DNA of 9,121 nucleotides from Nitrospirota bacterium (GCA_011682355.1 JAACEU010000014.1:1-9121), one strand, 5' to 3'; positions 1-6,037 are shown, counted from the stretch's first letter. Made by a program: numbers and translations. Notes: generated by a model not told the origin, from the letters alone.

Positions 1-107
1 GCTATTACAAGATCAGGAGAATACTCCTCCCGAACACCGGGCAGAACTTTTTTAACAGTCTCTCTGCCACCTTTCCCAACAATATCTCCAATAAATAAAA
101 TTTTCAT
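1..107 (-). CDS. ymdB: YmdB/TIGR00282-family metallophosphoesterase, N-terminal fragment
   Basis: The reverse strand from an ATG at 107 reads MKILFIGDIVGKGGRETVKK and continues to VLPGVREEYSPDLVIA at the window edge, 35 codons in all. The opening, with the metal-binding aspartate in GDIVG followed by a conserved G-R and the PDLVIA strand, is the typical start of the YmdB family, calcineurin-like phosphoesterases. Family members hydrolyse 2',3'-cyclic nucleotides and affect RNA turnover and biofilm behaviour in Bacillus; the role here is inferred. The start lies 4 bases after the pcrA stop, so the two genes are probably co-transcribed and perhaps translationally coupled, as no clear Shine-Dalgarno site is seen. 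The remaining roughly 230 residues expected for the family lie outside the window. Confidence 0.8.
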   Translation of the reverse strand, partial: MKILFIGDIVGKGGRETVKKVLPGVREEYSPDLVI

Positions 108-111
108 ATAA

Positions 112-2295
112 CTATTTAATAACTTTTAGAGGAGCCACGCTAAGCGCGAGTTTTTTCACTCCCACCTGTGGATCATCAAATGCCACAGTGGCAACCCCAC
201 CGGTCACGTTCACCACAATACCACTACCAAATACATTATGCGAAACTTTATCCCCCGAGGAAACCTCAAAATCAACACCCTTTTCCAGCTCAACAGGGAC
301 CGGCCTATCAACAATATCTTCAATAGCAATATGTTGGCGAGCTCCATGCCCACCAAAATTTGCCTCCACAAACTCCTCATCAATATCAGCCAAGAACTGA
401 GATGGTGCGTTTGCACGAGATTCTCCATACAAAGTCCTATTTCTAGCATGCAACAAATAAAGCCTCTCCATGGCACGTGTCATCGCCACATACATCAGTC
501 GGCGTTCCTCCTCTATCTCATTAGGATCCATCAAACTTCGATTATGAGGGAAAATTCCTTCCTCCAGCCCGGCGATAAACACATTTGGGAACTCGAGACC
601 TTTAGCGGAATGCACAGTCATAAACGTAACGGCATTATCATCGTCATCCAGACTATCAAGATCAGAAATCAGACTCACTTCTTCAAGAAAAATATTCAAA
701 CTCACACCCGCTTCCAATTCGTCATATTTGTGAGCAACAGAAATAAATTCGCCAATATTTTCCAGACGAGATTCACCCTCAACGCTTCCATCATCAATCA
801 TTTTTTTATAACCGGTATCATTCAAAACGAGCTTTATCATCCCACTAGCAGTAGTTTCTTTACTTTTAGACTGCAATTCTTTTATCAATTTCACGAAATT
901 CTCGATCGAATTCGCCTTGGTATCATTAATCCCCTCAATCTCATGAGCAAGCAACATCGCATTGTAGAAAGATAAATTGTGACGAACAGCAAATTCCCGA
1001 ATCGTATCCAAAGTCTTCGCCCCAAGCTTTCGAGTGGGGGTATTGATAATTCGGAACAAACTCACAGAATCATTCGGGTTTTGAATAACTTTTAGATAAG
1101 CGAGAATGTCCTTAATTTCTTTTCTGGAATAAAACTTAATTCCACCCACGATTTTGTATGGAATCCCATGTCTCATAAAAACTTCTTCCAAAACACGCGA
1201 CTGCGCGTTGGTACGATAAAGGACCACATAGTCCTTGTAAGCCGGATATTCACTTGTAAGTAATGCTTTTTCTATCTCAGTTGCAATCATTTGCCCTTCA
1301 TGTCTTTCGTTGTCTGCAAGCCAATGTTGGACCTTCTCGCCACCCTCTTTCTCAGTCCAAAGTTTCTTCTCTTTCCTCTGAGAATTTTTTCTGATTACAC
1401 AATTGGCCGAATCCAAAATCACTTGAGTCGATCGATAATTTTGCTCCAACATCACAACTTTCACATCAGGATAATCACTTTCAAAATCTAAAATATTCTT
1501 AATCGTCGCACCCCTCCAACTATAAATACTCTGATCCACATCCCCAATTACACAAATATTCTGATACTTTTCCGCCAACATTTTGATCAAAACATACTGC
1601 GCCTTGTTTGTATCCTGATACTCGTCTACAGAAATAAACTTAAACTTCTCTTGGTATTGATAGAGCACATCGGGAAACCTCTGAAAAAGCTCAACCGTTT
1701 TCATGATGATATCGTCAAAATCAAGCGCGCTACTTTGCATCAAAGCCTTTTGGTAAAGAGGATAAATCTCCGCAACTTTTTCAGAAAAATAATCATTTGC
1801 GTACGATTTATATTCCTCCGGCCCAATCAATTGGTTTTTAGCGTTGGAAATATGAGCCAAAACCGCTTTCGGATTTACTCGTTTCACGTCCAGATTCATA
1901 TCCTCAATCACTCTTTTTACCAAAATCTGCTGATCGGTCATGTCGTAAATCCCAAAAGAATTCTCAAAATCCAAAAGCTGAATATGTTTGCGCAAAATCC
2001 TCACACAGATCGAGTGAAAAGTTCCAACACTCGGAATAGAACTATCATAATTCCCCTCAAGGTCCACGGAAAGCAGTCGAGCAATCCGATTTTTCATCTC
2101 ATTAGCGGCCTTATTTGTAAAAGTGACCGCCAAAACATTCCAAGGGTTTACTCCCTTTTCCTCAATCAGCCAGGCAATACGATGAGTCAAAGCCCTAGTC
2201 TTTCCACTCCCGGCCCCGGCGATCACAAGCAAAGGTCCGGTAAAATGAGTAACCGCCTCAATCTGCTTATCATTCAAATTTTCTAAAATATTCAT
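112..2295 (-). CDS. pcrA: ATP-dependent DNA helicase PcrA/UvrD (superfamily 1A)
   Basis: This encodes a 727-residue 3'-5' DNA helicase used in nucleotide excision repair, replication restart and removal of stalled RNA polymerase or recombinase filaments. SF1 motifs are seen in order: Walker A GAGSGKT (about 27-33), DEYQDT (about 224-229), GDVDQSIYSWRGA (about 251-263), QNYRST (about 285-290), TVHSAKGLEF (about 560-569) and EERRLMYVAMTRA (about 596-608). The C-terminus (about 681-726, GDKVSHNVFGSG...) is the Tudor-like domain that binds RNA polymerase in PcrA, which favours PcrA over Rep. A TTG three codons upstream keeps the frame open, but the ATG at 2295 is preferred: it gives the family-typical MNILENLNDKQ start, has a weak GGAA upstream, and the promoter would leave the TTG almost no leader. 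A YmdB-type gene follows 4 bases downstream. Confidence 0.95.
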   Translation of the reverse strand: MNILENLNDKQIEAVTHFTGPLLVIAGAGSGKTRALTHRIAWLIEEKGVNPWNVLAVTFTNKAANEMKNRIARLLSVDLEGNYDSSIPSVGTFHSICVRILRKHIQLLDFENSFGIYDMTDQQILVKRVIEDMNLDVKRVNPKAVLAHISNAKNQLIGPEEYKSYANDYFSEKVAEIYPLYQKALMQSSALDFDDIIMKTVELFQRFPDVLYQYQEKFKFISVDEYQDTNKAQYVLIKMLAEKYQNICVIGDVDQSIYSWRGATIKNILDFESDYPDVKVVMLEQNYRSTQVILDSANCVIRKNSQRKEKKLWTEKEGGEKVQHWLADNERHEGQMIATEIEKALLTSEYPAYKDYVVLYRTNAQSRVLEEVFMRHGIPYKIVGGIKFYSRKEIKDILAYLKVIQNPNDSVSLFRIINTPTRKLGAKTLDTIREFAVRHNLSFYNAMLLAHEIEGINDTKANSIENFVKLIKELQSKSKETTASGMIKLVLNDTGYKKMIDDGSVEGESRLENIGEFISVAHKYDELEAGVSLNIFLEEVSLISDLDSLDDDDNAVTFMTVHSAKGLEFPNVFIAGLEEGIFPHNRSLMDPNEIEEERRLMYVAMTRAMERLYLLHARNRTLYGESRANAPSQFLADIDEEFVEANFGGHGARQHIAIEDIVDRPVPVELEKGVDFEVSSGDKVSHNVFGSGIVVNVTGGVATVAFDDPQVGVKKLALSVAPLKVIK

Positions 2296-2318
2296 AAGTT
2301 CCAATAAAATGGATCACT

Positions 2319-2347
2319 ATTATATAGAAAAAACTCACCAATAACAA
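2319..2347 (-). promoter_or_regulatory. sigma70-type promoter of pcrA
   Basis: On the minus strand a perfect TATAAT (2324-2319) is preceded at 17 bases by TTGTTA (2347-2342), four of six matches to TTGACA. Transcription would start near 2312, giving a leader of about 17 bases to the ATG at 2295. The promoter overlaps the 5' part of the plus-strand structured leader described next, so the two transcription units may interfere. Confidence 0.6.
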
Positions 2348-2445
2348 CACGCGGTAGCATCGTGCCACACCCGCCTATGGAGGGCGCCGAAGGAATGGAA
2401 GCAAAAACCTTGATCTTTAAGTGATTTTCAGGTAAAAACTTCCTT
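2327..2445 (+). promoter_or_regulatory. candidate structured RNA leader, glycine-riboswitch-like
   Basis: The gap before the zinc-ribbon gene contains GCGCCGAAGG (2384-2393) and, 35 bases later, TTTTCAGGTAAAAAC (2425-2439). These resemble the two conserved core segments of a glycine riboswitch aptamer (CGCCGAAGG...GCAA... and ...CTCTCAGGNAAAA); an AGCAA lies between them at 2400-2404. Short stems can be drawn: CGCC 2372-2375 with GGCG 2383-2386, and CACG 2348-2351 with CGTG 2361-2364. A GAAAA at 2327-2331 could pair with TTTTC at 2425-2429. Against the assignment: the usual GGAGAG/CTCTC stem is replaced by A/T pairs, the 5' arm is unusually far away, there are extra bases after GAAGG, and the downstream gene has no evident glycine link. 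No convincing plus-strand promoter was found. It may instead be another structured leader or a dispersed GC-rich repeat. Confidence 0.35.
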
Positions 2446-2485
2446 TGTATGTTCATTTACAAATAGAAATCTAAAGTTGGGGAAG
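2439..2485 (+). repeat. nested stem-loop before the zinc-ribbon gene
   Basis: CTTCC (2439-2443) can pair with GGAAG (2481-2485), enclosing a second perfect hairpin TTTGTA (2444-2449) / TACAAA (2458-2463) with an 8-base loop. It begins inside the 3' edge of the riboswitch-like core and ends 14 bases before the GAGGG ribosome site at 2500-2504, so it is placed where an expression platform would be. There is no U-tract, so it does not look like an intrinsic terminator. Confidence 0.4.
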
Positions 2486-2514
2486 CCACAAACAAAAAAG
2501 AGGGACAACTGACT

Positions 2515-2799
2515 ATGGTACAGCCGATGGTACAACCGATGGAACGATCGACGATGGGACAACATTTCTGCGAAAACTGCGACGCTAATAGCGAAAAGGG
2601 TGACGCCTATTGCATGGATTGCGGGCGTCGAACCAACAGAGATGCCGAATTAACCCAAAAGTCCTGTCTCAAGTGCAACAAAAATCCCGAAGGGCTCGAT
2701 ACGCAGACCTTCGACGAAGAGATTTACTGCCCGAGATGTAGGACACCGGTCACTGAACTATACGTTCAGCCCGGTCAACATATCCAGACCGGTATCTAA
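2515..2799 (+). CDS. small protein with two zinc ribbons, function unknown
   Basis: The 94-residue product carries four CxxC knuckles: CENC (19-22), CMDC (33-36), CLKC (51-54) and CPRC (72-75). They group naturally into two four-cysteine zinc ribbons, with loops of 10 and 17 residues. No membrane segment, signal peptide or catalytic domain is visible, so a nucleic-acid- or protein-binding adaptor is the reasonable guess, but no specific function can be assigned. Four in-frame ATGs occur (2515, 2527, 2539, 2554); the first is chosen because GAGGG at 2500-2504 sits about 10 bases ahead. The first two codon quartets form an almost exact 12-base tandem repeat (MVQP-MVQP). The gene is visibly richer in G+C than its neighbours and is a lone plus-strand gene between minus-strand genes, which could indicate separate origin. 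Confidence 0.85.
   Translation: MVQPMVQPMERSTMGQHFCENCDANSEKGDAYCMDCGRRTNRDAELTQKSCLKCNKNPEGLDTQTFDEEIYCPRCRTPVTELYVQPGQHIQTGI
2771..2792 (+). repeat. GC-rich inverted repeat at the end of the zinc-ribbon gene
   Basis: CCGGTC (2771-2776) and GACCGG (2787-2792) are perfect inverted arms around a 10-base loop, ending one codon before the stop of the zinc-ribbon gene. No U-run follows, so it is at best an mRNA 3' stabilising hairpin rather than a canonical terminator. Confidence 0.4.
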
Positions 2800-2842
2800 G
2801 AAAACATCACTTTACCCGGCTCCCCCAAAACCCCCGTCAGCA

Positions 2843-2871
2843 TTAAAATTATCTTTCAAATATATTATAAT
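2843..2871 (+). promoter_or_regulatory. possible plus-strand promoter facing the 3' end of the L,D-transpeptidase gene
   Basis: TTAAAA (2843-2848), a 17-base spacer and a perfect TATAAT (2866-2871) form a sigma70-like pair. The expected start is near 2878. Only a 19-codon reading frame (ATG 2875, stop TAA 2932-2934) follows before the convergent L,D-transpeptidase gene, so the product would be a short RNA or an antisense transcript. AT-rich DNA makes chance matches common. Confidence 0.35.
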
Positions 2872-2930
2872 AGTATGTTCGAGATATCAGCTGGCGTGGG
2901 GTTCAACTTTCTCAACTTTAGATTTTTATT

Positions 2931-3932
2931 TTAAGACTGCACCGTAAGTGGAGTTCCAATTTCAGTAAATCCAAATAGCCAAACAGCATTATCGTCCGCA
3001 ATTCTGATGCATCCATGGCTCACAGGAGTCCCAAGATGTGCAACAGCTTCAGTCCAGAACACTCCACCATCATTTCCCAAGCTAGGTAGTGAATGAAGTC
3101 CATATCCGCCCGCCCTAAACATCTGGAAATAAGGCATTATATAATGTGGAGCGGCATTCCCTACACGAACTTCTTGTTTCAGAGTAATAGAAGTAGTCCC
3201 CGCAGGAGTAGGCGTCTTAGCAGCACCAGTACTCACTCGGAACGAACGAATAACATCATCATCCAATTTTACATACATCACTTGTTCAGACAAATCGACA
3301 AGTATAGATTTTTCACCATCCAGATTAATATCCATCAAAGATCCACTCTCAAATGCATAAGAAAGCCTTTTTCTTGTATCTACAGGATTTTCCCCGGTAT
3401 CTCCAATCAACATTTCAAAAGAAACCTCAGCACCCTCAATCCACTGAACGCCACTTAGAACTGGAGCAAAATATTCCACAACCACATCCGGTTCATCCGG
3501 TGCTTGTGACCAAAACGTAAATGAAGCGATCTCACCGGGCTCTATACGAAGCTGATCCATACCGATTCTGTTTGCCCCAATCCAGTTTGTGTCGTCAATT
3601 CCTTCTAATTCAGGAGAATAAAACACACTATCTCGATCTCGTTCTTTATCCGTTCCCAAATACATTCTAGGTCCAGCACAGCTACTTTCGTCTGAAAACC
3701 AAGGCATATTTCCGGTATTTTTTAGGAAAACTTTTACTCGGAACGTATCCCCAACTTCCACTCGCAATTGCCTTCGAACCGCTACAACTTCAGCGTCGTG
3801 AGCAACCTCTCCTTCTTCCAAAAGTTCAAATCCGCAAACCTCTTGGTCAACACCTTCAGCGAAAGCTACACTAGAAGCGAAAAGACTTACAAAAAGGACC
3901 AAAACAACCGATAAGGACTTACTGTATTTCAT
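2931..3932 (-). CDS. exported L,D-transpeptidase (YkuD fold) with N-terminal Ig-like domain
   Basis: The 333-residue product begins with a signal peptide (positive MKYSK, a hydrophobic run, cleavage after AFA at about residue 25). Residues about 45-175 look like an immunoglobulin/NBR1-type beta domain (FRVKVFLKNTGNMPW ... ASFTFWSQAPDEP). Residues about 205-333 form the YkuD catalytic domain, with the histidine in GLHSLP (about 280) and the SHGCIRI motif (about 305-311) holding the catalytic cysteine at about 308. The family makes 3-3 cross-links in peptidoglycan or attaches proteins to it, outside the membrane. A TTG 13 codons upstream extends the frame, but it lies next to the -10 box and upstream of the expected transcription start, so the ATG at 3932 is used. 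No Shine-Dalgarno site is evident. The gene follows nrdR on the same strand but has its own strong promoter. Confidence 0.93.
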   Translation of the reverse strand: MKYSKSLSVVLVLFVSLFASSVAFAEGVDQEVCGFELLEEGEVAHDAEVVAVRRQLRVEVGDTFRVKVFLKNTGNMPWFSDESSCAGPRMYLGTDKERDRDSVFYSPELEGIDDTNWIGANRIGMDQLRIEPGEIASFTFWSQAPDEPDVVVEYFAPVLSGVQWIEGAEVSFEMLIGDTGENPVDTRKRLSYAFESGSLMDINLDGEKSILVDLSEQVMYVKLDDDVIRSFRVSTGAAKTPTPAGTTSITLKQEVRVGNAAPHYIMPYFQMFRAGGYGLHSLPSLGNDGGVFWTEAVAHLGTPVSHGCIRIADDNAVWLFGFTEIGTPLTVQS

Positions 3933-3959
3933 AATTTTGTGTTTATTTTTACTAAACTT

Positions 3960-3988
3960 ATTATACAACAAATAAGCACAAAAGTCAA
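3960..3988 (-). promoter_or_regulatory. strong sigma70-type promoter of the L,D-transpeptidase gene
   Basis: Minus strand TTGACT (3988-3983), exactly 17 bases, then TATAAT (3965-3960) is a near-consensus promoter and the best in the window. Transcription would begin around 3953, about 20 bases before the ATG at 3932. It lies just after the nrdR stop codon, so this gene is uncoupled from dgt-nrdR even if read-through occurs. Confidence 0.8.
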
Positions 3989-4004
3989 AACTCTAGGCAT
4001 GGAA

Positions 4005-4457
4005 TTAAACGTCCTTTCCCAGCTTTTGTAATTCTTTCTTAAAAGTATCAATATCTTTGAACTGCCTATAAACAGAAGCAAAACGTATATAAGCCACTTC
4101 ATCCAGCCCTTTTAGAGCCTCCATTATTCCCTCTCCAATAGCTTTACTCGGAACCTCTTTTCCAATACTTGCCCACTCTTCTTCGAGTTCATTAATAACC
4201 TTAGTCACCTGTTCCTCAGTAACTTTTCTCTTTTCACAAGCCTTCCAAATACCCTTTTCCACTTTCTCGCGATCATAACTTTCCCTGGCACCATCTTTTT
4301 TTATAACCAAAAACTTAGTAATTTCAGGCCTCTCAAAAGTAGTAAACCTGTGCGCACAACCCTCACATTCACGACGCCTCCTCACGGCCCTGTGACCATC
4401 AGTCTCTCTGGAATCCAGCACCCGAGTATCATTTTTCTTACATTTCGGACAAATCAT
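4005..4457 (-). CDS. nrdR: transcriptional repressor NrdR
   Basis: The 150-residue protein has the normal family length and architecture. An N-terminal zinc ribbon has cysteines at 3, 6, 31 and 34 (CPKC ... CEGC) with the hallmark DSRETDGHRAVRRRRECEGC stretch, and is followed by an ATP-cone domain from about residue 46 (VIKKDGARESYDREKVEKGI). In characterised bacteria NrdR senses dATP/ATP through the cone and represses ribonucleotide reductase genes at NrdR boxes. It lies 12 bases downstream of dgt on the same strand, so the two are probably one transcription unit dedicated to dNTP levels. No ribonucleotide reductase gene and no clear NrdR box is present in the window. No Shine-Dalgarno site is evident before the ATG at 4457. 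Confidence 0.97.
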   Translation of the reverse strand: MICPKCKKNDTRVLDSRETDGHRAVRRRRECEGCAHRFTTFERPEITKFLVIKKDGARESYDREKVEKGIWKACEKRKVTEEQVTKVINELEEEWASIGKEVPSKAIGEGIMEALKGLDEVAYIRFASVYRQFKDIDTFKKELQKLGKDV

Positions 4458-4469
4458 ATAAACAATTTA

Positions 4470-5600
4470 TCAAATCTTCTTAAACTCCGCCACCAAATAT
4501 CCATCTGTCATTCCGGCAATGTAATCTTTCACCGAAATAAAGTAGTCATCACCTTGCTCCCCGGCCCTCTCCGCCACGGCGGTGGGGAACTTATCAGGAT
4601 TATCAATATAGTAATTAAATAACTTCTCGATCATCTTTTCACCCTCCCTCACTAACTTGTAGAGCGCCGGGTTCATATAAAAATTATCATATAAATGTTT
4701 TCGCAAAGCGGCAATCATCTTGTCCATAGCTGGACTAAAGTGAGCAATAAGCCCTTTGTGTTGGACAACATCTTCCAGAGTTTTAATTCCAAATTTCTCG
4801 ATATTTTCCTCGGTTTGAGTACAAAAATCTTCGATCATCATCGAAATTATAGAACTGATTGTTCGAGAAATTTTCACATGCTCGTTAATAATTTCTCCAT
4901 ACTTTGAAACAACTTTCTCTGATGCTATTTTCCAAATTTCAAACTTTTTCAAATCTGACAATTTGATAAATCCAGACCTCAAACCATCATCCATATCGTG
5001 ATTTGTATAAGCAATCTCGTCCGCAACATTCACAACCTGCGCCTCCAAATGCGCAGAAGTCTTGAACTTTTTTCCACTTTGATCAAAAGAAGTCTGATGC
5101 TTTATCAATCCATCCAGCACCTCAATACTCAAGTTCAATCCATCAAACTCGGGATAATTTTTCTCCAAAACCTCAACTACCCTCCTAGACTGCTCATTAT
5201 GTTCAAAATGAAGTCCATGCTTTTGTAGAACCCTATCCAGAGCGTCTTCACCTCCATGCCCAAACGGTGGATGCCCAAGATCATGCGCCAAAGCAATTGC
5301 CTCACATAGATCCTCATTCAGCTTTAGCCTGCGAGCAAGACCCCTACTTATCTGAGTAACTTCGAGTGTATGAGTGAGCCGGGTTCTATAATGATCTCCA
5401 CTCCCGGCTGTAAAAACCTGAGTTTTCTCCTCAAGTCGCCGAAAAGCCTTACTATGAACAATTCGATCCTTATCACGCTGAAAACACAGACGCTCATCGT
5501 CAGATTTTTCCTCAAATTTGCGTCCCATGCTTTCGCCACTTTTTACCGCGTAAGGCGCAAGCCACTTCCTCTCTCTTTCCTCTAGTTCGTCACGTCTCAT
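4470..5600 (-). CDS. dgt: deoxyguanosinetriphosphate triphosphohydrolase-like HD protein
   Basis: The 376-residue product is a dGTPase-family HD hydrolase that removes tripolyphosphate from dNTPs. Visible landmarks are the family start MRRDELEERERKWLAPYAVKS, FQRDKDRIVHSKAFRRLEEKTQVF (about residue 40-63), the first metal histidine in RLTHTLEV (about 77), the HD pair in ALAHDLGHPPFGHGGEDAL (about 106-107) and the distal aspartate in VADEIAYTNHD (about 194). The C-terminal DYIAGMTDGY is also typical. The frame stays open to 5669, overlapping the start of the divergent gene, but the ATG at 5600 (or 5606) matches the family start and leaves room for a promoter. The stop is TGA followed directly by TAA. 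It is divergent from the gene at 5668 and leads the dgt-nrdR pair. Confidence 0.95.
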   Translation of the reverse strand: MRRDELEERERKWLAPYAVKSGESMGRKFEEKSDDERLCFQRDKDRIVHSKAFRRLEEKTQVFTAGSGDHYRTRLTHTLEVTQISRGLARRLKLNEDLCEAIALAHDLGHPPFGHGGEDALDRVLQKHGLHFEHNEQSRRVVEVLEKNYPEFDGLNLSIEVLDGLIKHQTSFDQSGKKFKTSAHLEAQVVNVADEIAYTNHDMDDGLRSGFIKLSDLKKFEIWKIASEKVVSKYGEIINEHVKISRTISSIISMMIEDFCTQTEENIEKFGIKTLEDVVQHKGLIAHFSPAMDKMIAALRKHLYDNFYMNPALYKLVREGEKMIEKLFNYYIDNPDKFPTAVAERAGEQGDDYFISVKDYIAGMTDGYLVAEFKKI

Positions 5601-5614
5601 GGTCATGTGTATGG

Positions 5615-5643
5615 TTGAATTTAAAGCTCTATTATGATATACT
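5615..5643 (+). promoter_or_regulatory. promoter of the 120-residue orphan gene
   Basis: TTGAAT (5615-5620), a 17-base spacer and TATACT (5638-5643) form a good sigma70-like promoter. Its start would be near 5650, about 18 bases before the ATG at 5668. It overlaps the divergent dgt promoter. Confidence 0.55.
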
Positions 5644-5660
5644 ATATCGAAGTAAAACAA
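5631..5660 (-). promoter_or_regulatory. candidate promoter of dgt-nrdR
   Basis: On the minus strand TTGTTT (5660-5655), 18 bases and CATAAT (5636-5631) would start transcription near 5624, about 24 bases before the ATG at 5600. TATAGT (5646-5641) is an alternative -10. The overlap with the opposing plus-strand promoter suggests that the two cannot be occupied at once. Confidence 0.4.
5636..5648. repeat. AT-rich palindrome in the divergent promoter region (candidate operator)
   Basis: GATATA (5636-5641), a central C and TATATC (5643-5648) form a perfect 6-bp-arm inverted repeat lying over the -10 boxes of both divergent promoters. This is where an operator controlling both sides would sit. 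It is shorter than, and not a clear match to, the known NrdR box pattern, and AT-rich palindromes arise easily by chance. Confidence 0.35.
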
Positions 5661-5667
5661 AAACAAC

Positions 5668-6030
5668 ATGACTGAAAAAATATCAAATCTATCGAAAACC
5701 GCTCAAGAAGTGAACCCACTTCTAAAAGTTATGTATGCAGAACTTCGAGAAAATTTAGAAGATAGAGGTGAAATGTATGACGAAATGGAAGAACAATACG
5801 GTAATCTAGATAGCGTAGAAACAGCTTTGGCACAAGAAAGTTTAGTTAAACTTGCTAATAAGATAATTAAGGGAAAAGCTTCAGAAGAAGAGACAATTAA
5901 CTTTGGACTTCTTCTTGCAGAGGCAAAAAGTAAGGTTACAAGTTCAGGAATACTTACAGAAAGACAAATCACTATCATTACAAACTTCATCCGTAAACTG
6001 AAACCAACTGTACTAGGTACAGACGCTTAA
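5668..6030 (+). CDS. uncharacterised acidic helical protein, 120 residues
   Basis: The product (MTEKISNLSKTAQEVNPLLK...) is not recognised. It has no cysteine or tryptophan, no signal peptide and no membrane segment. It is rich in Glu, Lys and Leu and reads as four or so amphipathic helices (about 12-40, 48-70, 73-90, 94-112), with an acidic stretch ENLEDRGEMYDEMEEQYG. Coding status is supported by a good promoter, a clean ATG start and an intact frame with normal composition. It starts in the regulatory region shared with dgt and ends 27 bases before the tyrosine recombinase, so it may share transcripts with that gene. A small cytosolic partner or regulatory protein is the most that can be said. 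No ribosome site is apparent before the ATG. Confidence 0.8.
   Translation: MTEKISNLSKTAQEVNPLLKVMYAELRENLEDRGEMYDEMEEQYGNLDSVETALAQESLVKLANKIIKGKASEEETINFGLLLAEAKSKVTSSGILTERQITIITNFIRKLKPTVLGTDA
6008..6022. repeat. perfect inverted repeat at the 3' end of the orphan gene
   Basis: CTGTAC (6008-6013), TAG and GTACAG (6017-6022) form a perfect 15-base palindromic element just inside the end of the 120-residue gene and upstream of the recombinase -10 box. It could be an operator or a small mRNA hairpin; with no U-run it is not a standard terminator. Confidence 0.45.
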
Positions 6031-6037
6031 GTATAAT
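6009..6037 (+). promoter_or_regulatory. possible promoter of the tyrosine recombinase gene
   Basis: A perfect TATAAT (6032-6037) is preceded at 17 bases by a weak TGTACT (6009-6014). It would start transcription near 6044, about 14 bases before the recombinase ATG. The -35 half lies inside the CTGTAC palindrome. The -10 alone is convincing; the pair is tentative. Confidence 0.4.

Noticed and set aside
238..975. 245-codon plus-strand frame inside pcrA
   Set aside because: It is the antisense shadow of a clearly coding helicase gene, with a composition unlike a real protein and no start signals.
2296..2304. TTG start three codons upstream for pcrA
   Set aside because: It lies only about 8 bases after the predicted transcription start, and the ATG at 2295 gives the family-typical beginning.
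2341..2385. T-box-like TACCGCGTG on the minus strand ahead of pcrA
   Set aside because: Only a partial match; the rest of a T-box is absent, pcrA is not a typical target and its promoter lies downstream of the motif.
3933..3971. TTG start 13 codons upstream for the L,D-transpeptidase
   Set aside because: It overlaps the region of the -10 box and lies before the expected transcription start; the ATG at 3932 opens directly with a good signal peptide.
4571..4582. CCGCC-AC-GGCGG palindrome in a GC-rich patch inside dgt
   Set aside because: The encoded residues align with the ordinary C-terminal region of the dGTPase family, so it does not look like an inserted repeat element.
5601..5669. Longer N-terminus for dgt starting at 5669
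   Set aside because: The extra residues MLFLFYFDIVYHNRALNSTI have no counterpart in the family and would cover both divergent promoters.
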